From Eutrophocola sp965662685 (GTDB lineage Bacteria > Pseudomonadota > Gammaproteobacteria > Pseudomonadales > Pseudohongiellaceae): 64,000 nt of DNA. Shown one piece after another: positions 44,216 through 53,506 of the stretch. The translations under genes were made by a program, and so were the position numbers. Under the pieces are notes generated by a model, which saw only the letters and a program-made list of their open reading frames with translations, did no database searches and was not told the origin of the DNA. The stretch spans positions 1 through 64,000 of the forward strand of contig CBFIIQ010000008.1 in assembly GCA_965662685.1 (NCBI GenBank), written 5' to 3'. How positions within the stretch are numbered: position 1 is the first letter of the stretch; each line of letters starts with the position of its first letter.

Positions 44216-44683
44216 ATGGCCTGGCTTATCGGTCTAATTGGTTTCACCATCGGGTTAATAGCAGGCGCTATTGCTTACAAACTGCTCAAGTCTGACGAGG
44301 CGAAAGTAAAAGCCCTTGAAGAGCAACTTGAAAAGCTCCAGGGAGAGTTTGAAGGTTACAAGGATAATGTCCATTCACACTTTAATAGTTCAGCCCAATT
44401 ACTCACCACGCTCACGGAAAGCTATCGGGAAGTCTACCGGCATATGGCAGCCGGTGCGCAGGCTTTATGCCCTGAATACATTTCTGATCAGCTTTCCCAT
44501 TCCGCAAAGGCCCAGGAATCCCTGACCCGTGATAGTTTTGCAGAGCCTCCTGAAAAGGACCCTGCAGAGGAGTTCAGCCCTCCCCGTGATTACGCGACCA
44601 AGACCAGCCCTGATCAAAAAGGCAATCTTTCTGAAGATTATGGCCTGGACAAGGTGTCTTCCAGCGAAAAGGAAAATACCTAA
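44216..44683 (+). CDS. zapG: Cell envelope/division coordination protein ZapG (YhcB, DUF1043)
   Basis: 155 residues. One N-terminal TM helix (about 3-22), then a coiled coil (EAKVKALEEQLEKLQGEFEGYKDNVHSHF, core VKALEEQLEKLQ) and the DUF1043 signature HFNSSAQLLTTLTESYREVYRHMAAGAQ (core LTESYREVYRHMA), then a disordered acidic tail. In E. coli YhcB/ZapG links envelope biogenesis and division. Divergent from zapE, matching the zapE/zapG arrangement known there. Confidence 0.93.
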   Translation: MAWLIGLIGFTIGLIAGAIAYKLLKSDEAKVKALEEQLEKLQGEFEGYKDNVHSHFNSSAQLLTTLTESYREVYRHMAAGAQALCPEYISDQLSHSAKAQESLTRDSFAEPPEKDPAEEFSPPRDYATKTSPDQKGNLSEDYGLDKVSSSEKENT

Positions 44684-44798
44684 GATAAGAACAGCCACTC
44701 CAGGTTCTTACTGAATCACGCAAAACAAACCTGATTCTTAAGATTATTCCCAACATTTTTTTTCATCCAACACCATAATTCCAGGGCCAAAATCTAAC

Positions 44799-44827
44799 TT
44801 GGGTTTGCCAATGAGTTCCCGTATAAT
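44799..44827 (+). promoter_or_regulatory. Probable cysD promoter
   Basis: TTGGGT, 17-nt spacer, TATAAT. The leader that follows contains an inverted repeat CCGGGAG/CTCCCCGG (44844-44868), which could fold as a hairpin before the cysD start. A CysB-type site was not recognised. Confidence 0.6.
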
Positions 44828-44907
44828 CTGCCGCCCGAGAGATCCGGGAGTCTATGCTCCCCGGGCATAATAAGAACAATCCTGGCTGCCTAACTGGTTA
44901 TTCAAAA

Positions 44908-45819
44908 ATGATGACAGACCACAAGCTTACTCACCTCAAGCAACTTGAAGCAGAAAGCATTCATATCATACGTGAAGTGGCTGCGGAATTTGATAATCCG
45001 GTAATGCTTTATTCCGTAGGCAAGGATTCTGCTGTAATGCTGCACCTGGCTCTGAAGGCCTTTTACCCGGGCAAACTTCCTTTCAAACTTCTGCACGTAG
45101 ATACCACATGGAAGTTCAGGGAAATGATTGAATACCGTGACAATCTGGCAAAAAAGCTTGGCCTGGATCTGATCGTTCACATCAACGAAGAAGGCGTTCA
45201 GGAAGGCGTCACGCCCTTTACCCATGGCAGTGCCAAACATACTGACATTATGAAAACCCAGGCTCTGAAACAGGCTCTGAATAAATACAAGTTTGATGCC
45301 GCCTTTGGTGGCGCACGCCGCGATGAGGAAAAGTCCCGTGCCAAGGAAAGGGTTTACTCCTTTCGCGACAAGAATCACCGCTGGGATCCAAAAAATCAGC
45401 GCCCGGAACTTTGGAATCTTTACAACGGCAAAATCAACAAGGGCGAGAGTATTCGTGTGTTTCCAATTTCCAACTGGACAGAGCTCGATGTCTGGCAATA
45501 TATCCATTTAAACAATATCGATATACCGTCCCTCTATTTCGCAGCAGAAAGACCTGTGGTGAATTACGAAGGCACGGAAATATGTGTAGACGATGACAGA
45601 ATGCCAAAGGAACTGGCTACAACTGCAGTAATAAAGAAAGTACGTTTTCGAACCCTTGGCTGCTATCCCCTTACCGGTGCAGTTGAATCGGAAGCAAGCA
45701 CCCTGCCCGAGATTATTCAGGAGATGTTGATGACTACAACCTCCGAAAGACAGGGTCGCACCATCGACAAAGACCAGTCTGGCTCCATGGAACAAAAGAA
45801 AAAAGAAGGCTATTTTTAA
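44908..45819 (+). CDS. cysD: Sulfate adenylyltransferase subunit 2 CysD
   Basis: 303 residues from ATG 44908 (MMTDHKLTHLKQLEAES), matching the family N-terminus; an in-frame ATG at 44854 would add 18 residues without homology. It is a PP-loop ATP pyrophosphatase fold: SVGKDSAVMLHLALK, with AFGGARRDEEKSRAKER and the C-terminal GSMEQKKKEGYF. With CysN it makes adenosine 5'-phosphosulfate from ATP and sulfate. cysNC begins 4 nt after its stop. Confidence 0.97.
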   Translation: MMTDHKLTHLKQLEAESIHIIREVAAEFDNPVMLYSVGKDSAVMLHLALKAFYPGKLPFKLLHVDTTWKFREMIEYRDNLAKKLGLDLIVHINEEGVQEGVTPFTHGSAKHTDIMKTQALKQALNKYKFDAAFGGARRDEEKSRAKERVYSFRDKNHRWDPKNQRPELWNLYNGKINKGESIRVFPISNWTELDVWQYIHLNNIDIPSLYFAAERPVVNYEGTEICVDDDRMPKELATTAVIKKVRFRTLGCYPLTGAVESEASTLPEIIQEMLMTTTSERQGRTIDKDQSGSMEQKKKEGYF

Positions 45820-45823
45820 TCCT

Positions 45824-47722
45824 ATGTCTCACCAATCAGAACTGATCAGTACAGATATTAATGCCTACCTGGCCCAGCATGAACGCAAGGAACTTCTGCG
45901 CCTGCTGACTTGCGGCAGTGTCGATGATGGTAAAAGCACTCTTATTGGACGCTTGCTCTACGACACCAAGATGATTTACCAGGATCAACTTGATGCTCTG
46001 GGATCTGACAGCATGAAATCCGGCACTACCGGTGACACTTTTGACCTTGCCCTTCTAACTGACGGTCTGCAAGCAGAGCGCGAACAGGGTATTACAATTG
46101 ATGTTGCCTACCGCTATTTTTCCACAGCCAAGCGTAAATTTATTATTGCTGACACCCCTGGCCATGAACAATATACCCGTAATATGGCCACCGGGGCATC
46201 CAACTGTGAACTTGCCATAATCCTGATTGATGCGCGTCATGGCGTTCTTACCCAGACCCGTCGTCATACTTTTATAGCCTCGCTATTAGGTATCAAGCAT
46301 CTGATTGTTGCCGTTAACAAAATGGATCTGATGGATTTCAGTGAAAAGGTCTTTAATAATATACGTGCTGACTATCTGGATTTTACCAGTGAGCTTGATA
46401 CCGGCGACCTGACCTTTATTCCTATCTCTGCAAAGAATGGGGATAATGTGGTAAATGCCAGTGAAAATACCCCATGGTATGACGGCGAGACACTGATGTG
46501 GATGCTCGAGAACGTAAAAATAAGCGCCGACAAAAATTTTGACGACTTCCGCTTTCCGGTACAGTATGTAAATCGTCCCAATCTGGATTTCCGTGGCTAC
46601 TGCGGCACTATTGCATCAGGTGTCATTCGTAAGGGCGACCATATTACGGCGCTGCCCTCGGGCAAGACCAGCACTGTTAAATCCATTGTTACCTATGACG
46701 AAGAGCTGGAGATGGCCTTTACCCCGATGGCTGTCACTCTGACTCTGGAAGATGAAATCGATATCAGTCGTGGCGACATGATTTCTCATTCCGACAACCT
46801 GCCAGTTACCAAGGCTGATTTCATGGCGACGGTTGTATGGATGAACGAAAAAGCTCTATTACCCGGCAAACAATACAATTTCAAACATACCACCAAGTCT
46901 ACTACAGGGCAGATCAACATGATCCTGCACAAGGTAGATGTGAACACCCTGGAAACCAGTCCGACTCCCAGCCTCGAGTTAAATGAAATCGGCGTATGCG
47001 AAGTGAACCTCAATGAGCCCATTCATTTTGACGATTACAAGAAAAATCCCGGCAGCGGTTCTTTTATAATTATTGATCGTCTCACCAATGCCACCGTTGG
47101 TGCAGGCATGATTTCCGATGAAAACAAGTCTGGCAAACATATCAGCACAGTATCTGCTCATGTTACTACTGCAGAACGCGCAGCTCGTTATGGCCAGAAA
47201 CCGGTAACAGTGATGTTTATCGGCTTGTCCGGTTCCGGCAAATCAACGCTGGCGCATGGCCTGGAACGACGACTTTTTGACATGGGTCGTGTCAGCACTG
47301 TGCTCGATGGTAAACAGATGCGTCAGGGAATCAGCAAGGATTTGCCTCATGATGCAGAAGGTCGCGCAGAAAACCTGCGGCGCAGCGCCTATATTGCCAA
47401 GTATTTAAATGAGGCCGGCCTGATCTGTTGTGCAGCTTATGTATCGCCCAATCTGGATTCCAGAGAACATATGATCAGCGTGATCGGCGAGGAAAACTGC
47501 ATGGTGATCTACCTGAATCCGCCTTTGGAAGTTTGTATGCAGCGTGACCCAAGCGGGCTTTATGCAGCAGAACAAAATGTGCCCAGCGGCAACGTACCGG
47601 GAATATCATTCGATTATCCGGAACCGGAAACACCGGATTTGATATTACCCACCCATGAGCTTGACGTGGAAGAGTGTATTGATCGAGTCATCAATGTGAT
47701 GAAGGAACAGTCGGTTATCTAA
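45824..47722 (+). CDS. cysNC: Bifunctional CysN/CysC: sulfate adenylyltransferase GTPase and APS kinase
   Basis: 632 residues. CysN part: G1 GSVDDGKSTLIGRLL (31-45), G3 DTPGHEQYTRNMATGAS, G4 NKMDL, then two beta-barrel domains to about 450. CysC part from about 460: P-loop GLSGSGKST (467-475) and VCMQRDPSGLYAA. The APS-kinase DGDNxR segment reads DGKQMR (495-500), a departure discussed as a finding. The fusion couples GTP-driven APS formation with phosphorylation to PAPS, as in Pseudomonas. Confidence 0.95.
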   Translation: MSHQSELISTDINAYLAQHERKELLRLLTCGSVDDGKSTLIGRLLYDTKMIYQDQLDALGSDSMKSGTTGDTFDLALLTDGLQAEREQGITIDVAYRYFSTAKRKFIIADTPGHEQYTRNMATGASNCELAIILIDARHGVLTQTRRHTFIASLLGIKHLIVAVNKMDLMDFSEKVFNNIRADYLDFTSELDTGDLTFIPISAKNGDNVVNASENTPWYDGETLMWMLENVKISADKNFDDFRFPVQYVNRPNLDFRGYCGTIASGVIRKGDHITALPSGKTSTVKSIVTYDEELEMAFTPMAVTLTLEDEIDISRGDMISHSDNLPVTKADFMATVVWMNEKALLPGKQYNFKHTTKSTTGQINMILHKVDVNTLETSPTPSLELNEIGVCEVNLNEPIHFDDYKKNPGSGSFIIIDRLTNATVGAGMISDENKSGKHISTVSAHVTTAERAARYGQKPVTVMFIGLSGSGKSTLAHGLERRLFDMGRVSTVLDGKQMRQGISKDLPHDAEGRAENLRRSAYIAKYLNEAGLICCAAYVSPNLDSREHMISVIGEENCMVIYLNPPLEVCMQRDPSGLYAAEQNVPSGNVPGISFDYPEPETPDLILPTHELDVEECIDRVINVMKEQSVI

Positions 47723-47723
47723 C

Positions 47724-47744
47724 CAAGTCACAAGTCACAAGTCA
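47724..47744. repeat. Heptanucleotide repeat caagtca x3
   Basis: Three perfect tandem copies of caagtca directly after the cysNC stop. The reverse complement (tgacttg) resembles a second array at 63609-63629. Confidence 0.9.
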
Positions 47745-47772
47745 CAAAAAAGGCGACTAAAATAGTCGCCTT
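47744..47772 (-). terminator. Hairpin terminator, mainly minus-strand
   Basis: Perfect 10-bp stem AAGGCGACTA/TAGTCGCCTT with AAA loop. On the minus strand it is followed by six T, so it should stop transcription from the TonB receptor side; on the plus strand it lacks a T-run but may still help end cysNC. Confidence 0.8.
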
Positions 47773-47843
47773 GCCGCATGCGTCCCTGCGCTCCTTATCC
47801 GACCTATAGAAAACCATTGCACCCTGAGAGAGTGGTTGCTTGT

Positions 47844-47892
47844 CTCTTGCCTCTTGCCTCTTGCCTCTTGCCTCTTGTCACTTGCCTCTTGA
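47844..47892. repeat. Heptanucleotide repeat ctcttgc, seven units
   Basis: Seven consecutive 7-mers: four perfect ctcttgc followed by ctcttgt, cacttgc and ctcttga. It ends 7 bp before the stop codon of the TonB-dependent receptor. Confidence 0.9.
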
Positions 47893-47899
47893 GACTTTT

Positions 47900-49993
47900 T
47901 TAAAACCGACTGCCGACTGTAAAATAAAGACTTCTATCCTGCCCAACAAAATAGCGATCACCGGAAAAGGCTGAAAAGGCATTCACATCTGCACGCTCTG
48001 CATAATCAGTATCCAGCAAATTGGTGACCCTGGCTGACAGATACCAGTTGTTTTCGGAGTCATACTGATAACGAAGGTTCAGCAAGTCATGGCCTTCATA
48101 TTTAAACAGGTTGGATTCATCTGAATAATAAGGCCCCATATGCACCCACTCCAGGTTCATGCTGCTGTTATTATTCATCTGCCAGTTAAGCTTGGCATTG
48201 CCGGTCAACTTGGGCGCCGTATCAATATCCTTACCATCCAGTAATACCCTAACGCCACGCGGTGCGACATTTGAATCGTAGGTATGACGTGCATAGCTGG
48301 CCGTCAGACTAAAGCTCCAGGCATCATTAATTATGTACTGGGTATTAAGTTCCAGTCCGCGATGCTTGGTGGCACCGCCACTGACATTGTTGCGCCCACT
48401 GTCCTGAAAAATGACATTGTCCTTTTGCATATAGTAGGCAGCCAGCGTGTAGGACAAATTGCCTCGACTGGCACGATATCCCACTTCAACGCTTTCCATT
48501 TCCTCTGAGTCCAGGTCAGCGACCTGTTGATTTTGTTGCAAACGATAGAGCTCCGTTGCCTGGGGCGCACGAAATGCCATGGAAAGATTGGTAAAAAACT
48601 GCACATTGGTATCAAGATCGTGGATCCAGCCCAATTGCAGGGAATAATTATCAAAATCATCGCTGCGATCACCGGGCCGACTATAGCGGCAGGTGCCAGC
48701 AGGATTGAATGCGGAGGGTGAGCAGGAAGAACCGTCCTCTGCCGTGTTGCCATCAATCATCAGGTTATCGTAATCGTATTCCAGGAATTCGTAACGCAGC
48801 CCCAAAGTCAGTTGATCCTGCTCTGTGCTTTGGTATTCCATCAAAACATAGGGAGAAATCATGGTGGCATCTACGGTGAAATCATATTGTTTGCCGGTAG
48901 GAAAAGAGCCAAAACCAAAAGCCTGGGTCTGTCTGAGAAAGCCTTCCGACATCTCAAAATCTACACCGACATTCCAGCTTAACGGGCCATCTCCCTCCGA
49001 GCTATACATACTTTGCAGGCCAAAAGACTCATGGCCATTTTCTTCCAGCGGAGTTCCCGGCAGAAAGTGCATAAGGAACGTCATATCGGTATCACGGTAG
49101 TAAGGGGTCAGCATCCAGCTACCATTTTCAGTGCTGCCTTCAATACGGCTGTGCAAACGAAAACTCTGGGCATCACGAAAGGCTTCCGGGTTTCCATTGC
49201 TGCGTTTCACTGCATCATTCTTGTAAGCTTCAAAGCCCCGATCCAGATAACCGGCAGTTTCCTGATTCAGATTGGTTGCTGCCAAGACAGTAGTGACACT
49301 TATATCTGAGCCTTCATACTGATGAGACAGGTTCAGTTTCTGCTGATCAAAACCGGAATCATCGAGATAACCTCCGTCTGTTGCGCCATTGAAATAGGCA
49401 CCAAAAGAATGTTTTCCCTGCCTGGCGTTAATACCGGCATTCAGGCGCGCGTATTCATTGGGCCCCATATCAATTGAAATATCACCACCGGGCTCCTGGC
49501 CCAGTGATGGCGTGATCACATTAATAGCCCCATGCAACGCATTAACCCCATATAAAACACTGCCTGGACCGCGCACAATTTCGATAGCCGAAGCCTGCTC
49601 TGTATTTGCTTCAAACAGCTGGTTTACATTACAAAAGCCAGCGCCTCGTAATGGAATGCCATCCTGTGAGGTTTGAAAGGAACCACAACTCCCGGCGCCA
49701 GTAAGGACCGGGGAACGAATACCCAAAAGAGATTCCTGACCATTACCGCGGTTAAATACCACGCCAGGAACTGAGTTAAGTACTTCACCAATATGCACAT
49801 GGCGAATCAAATCCAGTGTTTCACTACCAAGGGCATAGATACTGGCAGGAATATCCTGCAGCTGGGTTTCTCGTCGCTCTGAAGTGACAATAATAGTCTC
49901 CAGAATATTCTCCTGAGCCAGTACTAGCGGGCTATTACCAGCGGCAAGCAGCATGGCCAGTTGCAGTGATTTGAATCTGAAAAATGTTTTCAT
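47900..49993 (-). CDS. TonB-dependent outer-membrane receptor
   Basis: About 697 residues from ATG 49993 (MKTFFRFKSLQLAM), which gives a proper signal peptide ending LVLAQ; the frame is open 25 codons further upstream. TonB box ETIIVTSERRE, plug domain (about 40-150) with IEIVRGPGSVLYGVNALHGAINVIT (core RGPGSVLYG), then a 22-strand barrel ending in the terminal aromatic LYFTVGSRF. The plug contains two Cys (in GAGSCGSF and GAGFCNVN). Ligand unknown; no siderophore, heme or vitamin genes are adjacent. Divergent from a membrane-bound regulator and upstream of the aromatic-type catabolic genes. Confidence 0.93.
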   Translation of the reverse strand: MKTFFRFKSLQLAMLLAAGNSPLVLAQENILETIIVTSERRETQLQDIPASIYALGSETLDLIRHVHIGEVLNSVPGVVFNRGNGQESLLGIRSPVLTGAGSCGSFQTSQDGIPLRGAGFCNVNQLFEANTEQASAIEIVRGPGSVLYGVNALHGAINVITPSLGQEPGGDISIDMGPNEYARLNAGINARQGKHSFGAYFNGATDGGYLDDSGFDQQKLNLSHQYEGSDISVTTVLAATNLNQETAGYLDRGFEAYKNDAVKRSNGNPEAFRDAQSFRLHSRIEGSTENGSWMLTPYYRDTDMTFLMHFLPGTPLEENGHESFGLQSMYSSEGDGPLSWNVGVDFEMSEGFLRQTQAFGFGSFPTGKQYDFTVDATMISPYVLMEYQSTEQDQLTLGLRYEFLEYDYDNLMIDGNTAEDGSSCSPSAFNPAGTCRYSRPGDRSDDFDNYSLQLGWIHDLDTNVQFFTNLSMAFRAPQATELYRLQQNQQVADLDSEEMESVEVGYRASRGNLSYTLAAYYMQKDNVIFQDSGRNNVSGGATKHRGLELNTQYIINDAWSFSLTASYARHTYDSNVAPRGVRVLLDGKDIDTAPKLTGNAKLNWQMNNNSSMNLEWVHMGPYYSDESNLFKYEGHDLLNLRYQYDSENNWYLSARVTNLLDTDYAERADVNAFSAFSGDRYFVGQDRSLYFTVGSRF

Positions 49994-50339
49994 ATAGATT
50001 TTTCCCTTAAAAATTTTGTAGTGACTAATAAAACCGTTGATAAAGCCTTTATCAAAGCTCCCTGGCATGCTGTTTTCAGGTTTATCTAATGACCAACGTT
50101 TACAGCGACTTTTTCTGATCTAACGGTCTCTTTAAGTCGTTTTACTCACTGTGTGACCCTGTAATAACCAGTGTACGCATTTCCAGCAGGTTATGAGCCT
50201 GAACAGCTTTGGCGCTTTGGCTAACACCGGGCAATCAAATTTTGCTATATTCTGCATATTTATTGGCATGAACCAATGCCTTTGTACTCCAAAAACCTGA
50301 TTTTTTCCTGATGACGATCATTTGCAAGGGATCTAACCA
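49994..50339. other. Divergent promoter region of receptor and regulator genes
   Basis: 346 bp without a believable gene. It must contain promoters for the TonB receptor (minus) and regulator (plus). I see AAGGGA 9 nt before the regulator start at 50340 but no clear operator palindrome. Confidence 0.5.
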
Positions 50340-51527
50340 TTGAGCGACTTTTTCATTAATCAAACCCGTGTCGATCCGGACCGCTGCAAGGTTTACCGGG
50401 CGGGGGAAATACTTTCCCTGGAACCAAGAGTCATCCAGGTACTGCAGCATCTTGCCAGACATCAGGGACAGGTGGTCAGTCAGAAAACCCTGATGGATTC
50501 TATCTGGACCAATACGATAGTCGAAGCCAGTGCCTTGCAGCGCTGTATTGCACAATTACGCAAGGCCTTCGGTGATGATGCACGCAATCCACAAGTCATT
50601 GTAACCTACCCTAAGAAAGGCTACAGCCTGATTGCACCAGTCAGCTGGGAAGCGCCTGAGACCAAAACACAACCCCCGACTTCACGCGGCCAGTTTTATC
50701 GCCCGTCGCTGAGCTCAGGTTTAATGAGCGTCATGCTGTTAGTCCTTGTCGTCATCATTGTCAGTGTCGGGACTCCGCTCAATAAAGCAACTCCAGACGA
50801 AAACCTGAGCGCTTTGACTGCAGACTCGGCAGACCTCAATCAACAAAATCTCTCGGCAACAAAAACTTCTTTGTTAGGCAATTCGGCTCTTATCAGCGCA
50901 ATTGACGTCGCAGATGATTTTCCTGTGTATTCACCTGATGGACGCTTTGTTGTTTATCCACGTTACCTGGAAGAAAACAAGGCACATCTTTGGGCAAGAG
51001 ACCTGGCCTATGGTAAAGATTTCCTGCTCACCGATGAAGTCGGTGACTATGCACATCTGGCCTGGTCGCCGGATGGAAGCCAGCTGGTATTTGTCGACTC
51101 AAACTGTGTCGATGGTCCTTGTACATCTGGCCAGTGCAGCTCTCTAAAGTCAGTAGCCATGTTCCAGTCTGAAACCAATACCTTGTCAGTTGAGAAACTA
51201 ATCGACTGTAGTCCTGAACACCTGTTTGCACCCGAATGGCTGAATAACCGCGAAATCGCTGTTATTGAGATGAGTGACGATGTGGCCTCTCTGAAACGCT
51301 ATGATCTAAAGACACAAAACAGGAGTTTTCTCTACCAGAGTGACGAAGTCATTCCCTATCAGCTCAGCTTTTCCCGTCAAACCAATATACTGACCATCAC
51401 TGCCATGAATCTCTCTGGCAGGAAAGAGCTGTTATTTCTTGATATCAGTAATGGCGCGATTAACCGCAACGATACCTCGGGCTTTGTAACGGAAGAGACA
51501 TGGTATCCAAGCTCCACCCCGCTCTGA
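50340..51527 (+). CDS. ToxR/CadC-like transmembrane transcriptional regulator with WD40-like sensor
   Basis: 395 residues. Residues 1-100 are an OmpR/CadC-type winged helix (LSLEPRVIQVLQHLARHQG, TIVEASALQRCIAQLRKAFGDD, TYPKKGYSLIAPV). A single TM helix follows (about 124-147). The periplasmic part has PD40/TolB-like propeller repeats (FPVYSPDGRFVVYPR and LAWSPDGSQLVFVDSN). Such one-component regulators bind DNA in the cytoplasm while sensing outside. The start is TTG with AAGGGA upstream. Divergence from the TonB receptor suggests it controls that gene. The C-terminus looks complete but the propeller has fewer repeats than usual. Confidence 0.85.
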   Translation: MSDFFINQTRVDPDRCKVYRAGEILSLEPRVIQVLQHLARHQGQVVSQKTLMDSIWTNTIVEASALQRCIAQLRKAFGDDARNPQVIVTYPKKGYSLIAPVSWEAPETKTQPPTSRGQFYRPSLSSGLMSVMLLVLVVIIVSVGTPLNKATPDENLSALTADSADLNQQNLSATKTSLLGNSALISAIDVADDFPVYSPDGRFVVYPRYLEENKAHLWARDLAYGKDFLLTDEVGDYAHLAWSPDGSQLVFVDSNCVDGPCTSGQCSSLKSVAMFQSETNTLSVEKLIDCSPEHLFAPEWLNNREIAVIEMSDDVASLKRYDLKTQNRSFLYQSDEVIPYQLSFSRQTNILTITAMNLSGRKELLFLDISNGAINRNDTSGFVTEETWYPSSTPL

Positions 51528-51597
51528 TTTCAAACTCATACTGCCCAGAACTCACCCTGCAATACTAAAACAATAACTAAAACTACAGGTTTTTCTC

Positions 51598-53307
51598 ATG
51601 TCACTTTTTTTCGAACAGATAGAAGGTCTGCAACTACACCTGCAAGCCATTGCAGAGCTGGATAGCATTATTACCACAGAGAAATTTTCTCATGTTGATC
51701 GGGAAATGATTGACATGATGCTTGAACAAAGCGCCCGCTTTGCCGAAGAAAAACTGGTTCCACTTGCCGAGTCTGGAGACCTTGAAGGATGCGTGCTGAC
51801 AGATGGCGGCGTCAGCCTGCCTGCTGGCACCGCTGAGGTATATCAGGAATGGTGTGAACTGGGTTTCCCGGCATTGGGCTTACCGATGGATTTCGAAGGA
51901 CTGGATTTCCCCAACATTGTGCAAAGCAGCGTTCAGGAAATCCTGGACGGCGCTAACATGGCCTTTGGCATGCTCGGAATAAATCTCCGTTGCGCCGCCC
52001 GCGCATTGATTGCCAATGCCTCAGAGGACCTTGTGCAGCGCTGGGTACCCGGACTGGTAAGTGGCGAAATAGCCTCCACCATTGTCATCAGTGAACCGCA
52101 GGCCGGATCTGATGTTGGCCGCATCAGAACCAGTGCCACTCCCGCTGACAACGGGACATGGCATATCAATGGCTCGAAGATCTGGATTTCCTATGGCGAC
52201 CATGATGCGACCAGCCAAATTATTCACCTGGTACTTGCCAGGGTCCCCAGTGATGAAATTGGCACGCGCGCTCTGGGGTTATTTGCCGTACCAAAATTAC
52301 TCGATGATGAACAAGCTAATAATGTGGTTACCTCGCGCCTGGAACATAAAATGGGGCTACACGCCTCTCCAACCTGCGTACTGGATTTTGATAATGCCCA
52401 GGGAGTTCTGGTGGGTGAGGCCGGCAAAGGCCTGCAGGCCCTGTTTATCATGATGAACGGCATGCGCCTTGCTGTCGGTGTACAGGGTTCAGCGGTGGCC
52501 AATGTTGCCACCCTGCGTGCCCTGGAATATGCCCGCGAGCGTCCCCAGGGTGGTCGCCCTGATGAAGCTGCGTTGATGATCACCGAGCATGCCGATGTGA
52601 AACGCATGCTGCTGGAAATGACGGCTAAAAGCGAAATGATTCGCGCGCTGACACTGAGAACTGCTGCCTATCTCGATCTGGCAGAAATCAGTGAAGATGA
52701 TAGCAAAGCTCAGCTCTATCTCAGGCTTGGCGAGCTTCTTTTGCCCCTGGCAAAAACGGTAGGCTCAGAAACCGCATTCCAGGTGGCCAGCCAGGGCATC
52801 CAGGTGCTGGGCGGCTATGGTTATAGCCATGACTACCCTATTGAACGCATGACCCGGGATATTCGCGTGTCCTCTATTTATGAAGGTACCAGCGGCATTC
52901 AGGCGCTGGATTTCATGAAACGCAAAGTACTGGCTGATCAGGGTGAAACCTTAAGGGCATTGTTAGACATAATACGCACAGATACAGCTCGTGCAGAGGC
53001 AGCAAACCCTCTGAAGTCGGGGGTCGCCTTGTTGATCGAGCAAATGGAAATACTGCTGGATGAATTACAGGAAAAGAACGCCAATGATCGAAAATCCATC
53101 GAAGCAGGTGCCTACCATTTCCTCAATTTCAATGGCCTGCTGGTGACTCACTGGTTGGGGATGCTGCTGTTTAGCTCGGCCGGAGGCGGCAGCGACTACC
53201 ACAAGCGTCTGCAAGCGGCCTTGACACTGTCAGCTACAGGTCTGAAAGAACAAGGCAGTTTACTGGCCAGATTGTCGCTACAGCAGGGCCAGGATATAAG
53301 CCTGTAG
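51598..53307 (+). CDS. Acyl-CoA dehydrogenase, DmdC-like long form
   Basis: 569 residues, longer than the 380 of short acyl-CoA dehydrogenases. The FAD-binding region ISEPQAGSDVGRIRTSA and the substrate domain KIWISYGDHDATSQIIHLVLAR (core SYGDHDATSQIIHLVLAR) resemble 3-methylmercaptopropionyl-CoA dehydrogenase (DmdC) relatives. The middle contains QVLGGYGYSHDYPIERMTRDIR, and a C-terminal extension of about 130 residues follows. Such enzymes insert an alpha-beta double bond into acyl-CoA substrates; the specific acyl chain here is unknown. It follows the regulator by 70 bp and precedes the aldehyde dehydrogenase by 199 bp. Confidence 0.88.
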   Translation: MSLFFEQIEGLQLHLQAIAELDSIITTEKFSHVDREMIDMMLEQSARFAEEKLVPLAESGDLEGCVLTDGGVSLPAGTAEVYQEWCELGFPALGLPMDFEGLDFPNIVQSSVQEILDGANMAFGMLGINLRCAARALIANASEDLVQRWVPGLVSGEIASTIVISEPQAGSDVGRIRTSATPADNGTWHINGSKIWISYGDHDATSQIIHLVLARVPSDEIGTRALGLFAVPKLLDDEQANNVVTSRLEHKMGLHASPTCVLDFDNAQGVLVGEAGKGLQALFIMMNGMRLAVGVQGSAVANVATLRALEYARERPQGGRPDEAALMITEHADVKRMLLEMTAKSEMIRALTLRTAAYLDLAEISEDDSKAQLYLRLGELLLPLAKTVGSETAFQVASQGIQVLGGYGYSHDYPIERMTRDIRVSSIYEGTSGIQALDFMKRKVLADQGETLRALLDIIRTDTARAEAANPLKSGVALLIEQMEILLDELQEKNANDRKSIEAGAYHFLNFNGLLVTHWLGMLLFSSAGGGSDYHKRLQAALTLSATGLKEQGSLLARLSLQQGQDISL

Positions 53308-53506
53308 AATTCTTGAAATAGCACTGAAGCCGGCAACCAAATTCCATTTGATCTTATCAGCACTATTCGATACTTTAACAGGCCTTTCGCCCCTAATCCG
53401 GCGTACAAAACTGGATAAATGAATAATTTCCCTTAAAACAGCTTCCATAAAGACAACAGATAATAAATCAGCTTTAGTAGAAACTATCCACGTACGGAGA
53501 AAATAA

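Noticed and set aside
44854..44907. Extended start for cysD
   Set aside because: The extra 18 residues lack homology; the family N-terminus begins at 44908.
47844..47892. Heptanucleotide array as a possible CRISPR
   Set aside because: Units are 7 bp, directly adjacent without spacers, and no cas genes are near.
50235..50555. Minus-strand frame overlapping the regulator start
   Set aside because: Antisense to the DNA-binding domain of the regulator, which has a strong family match.
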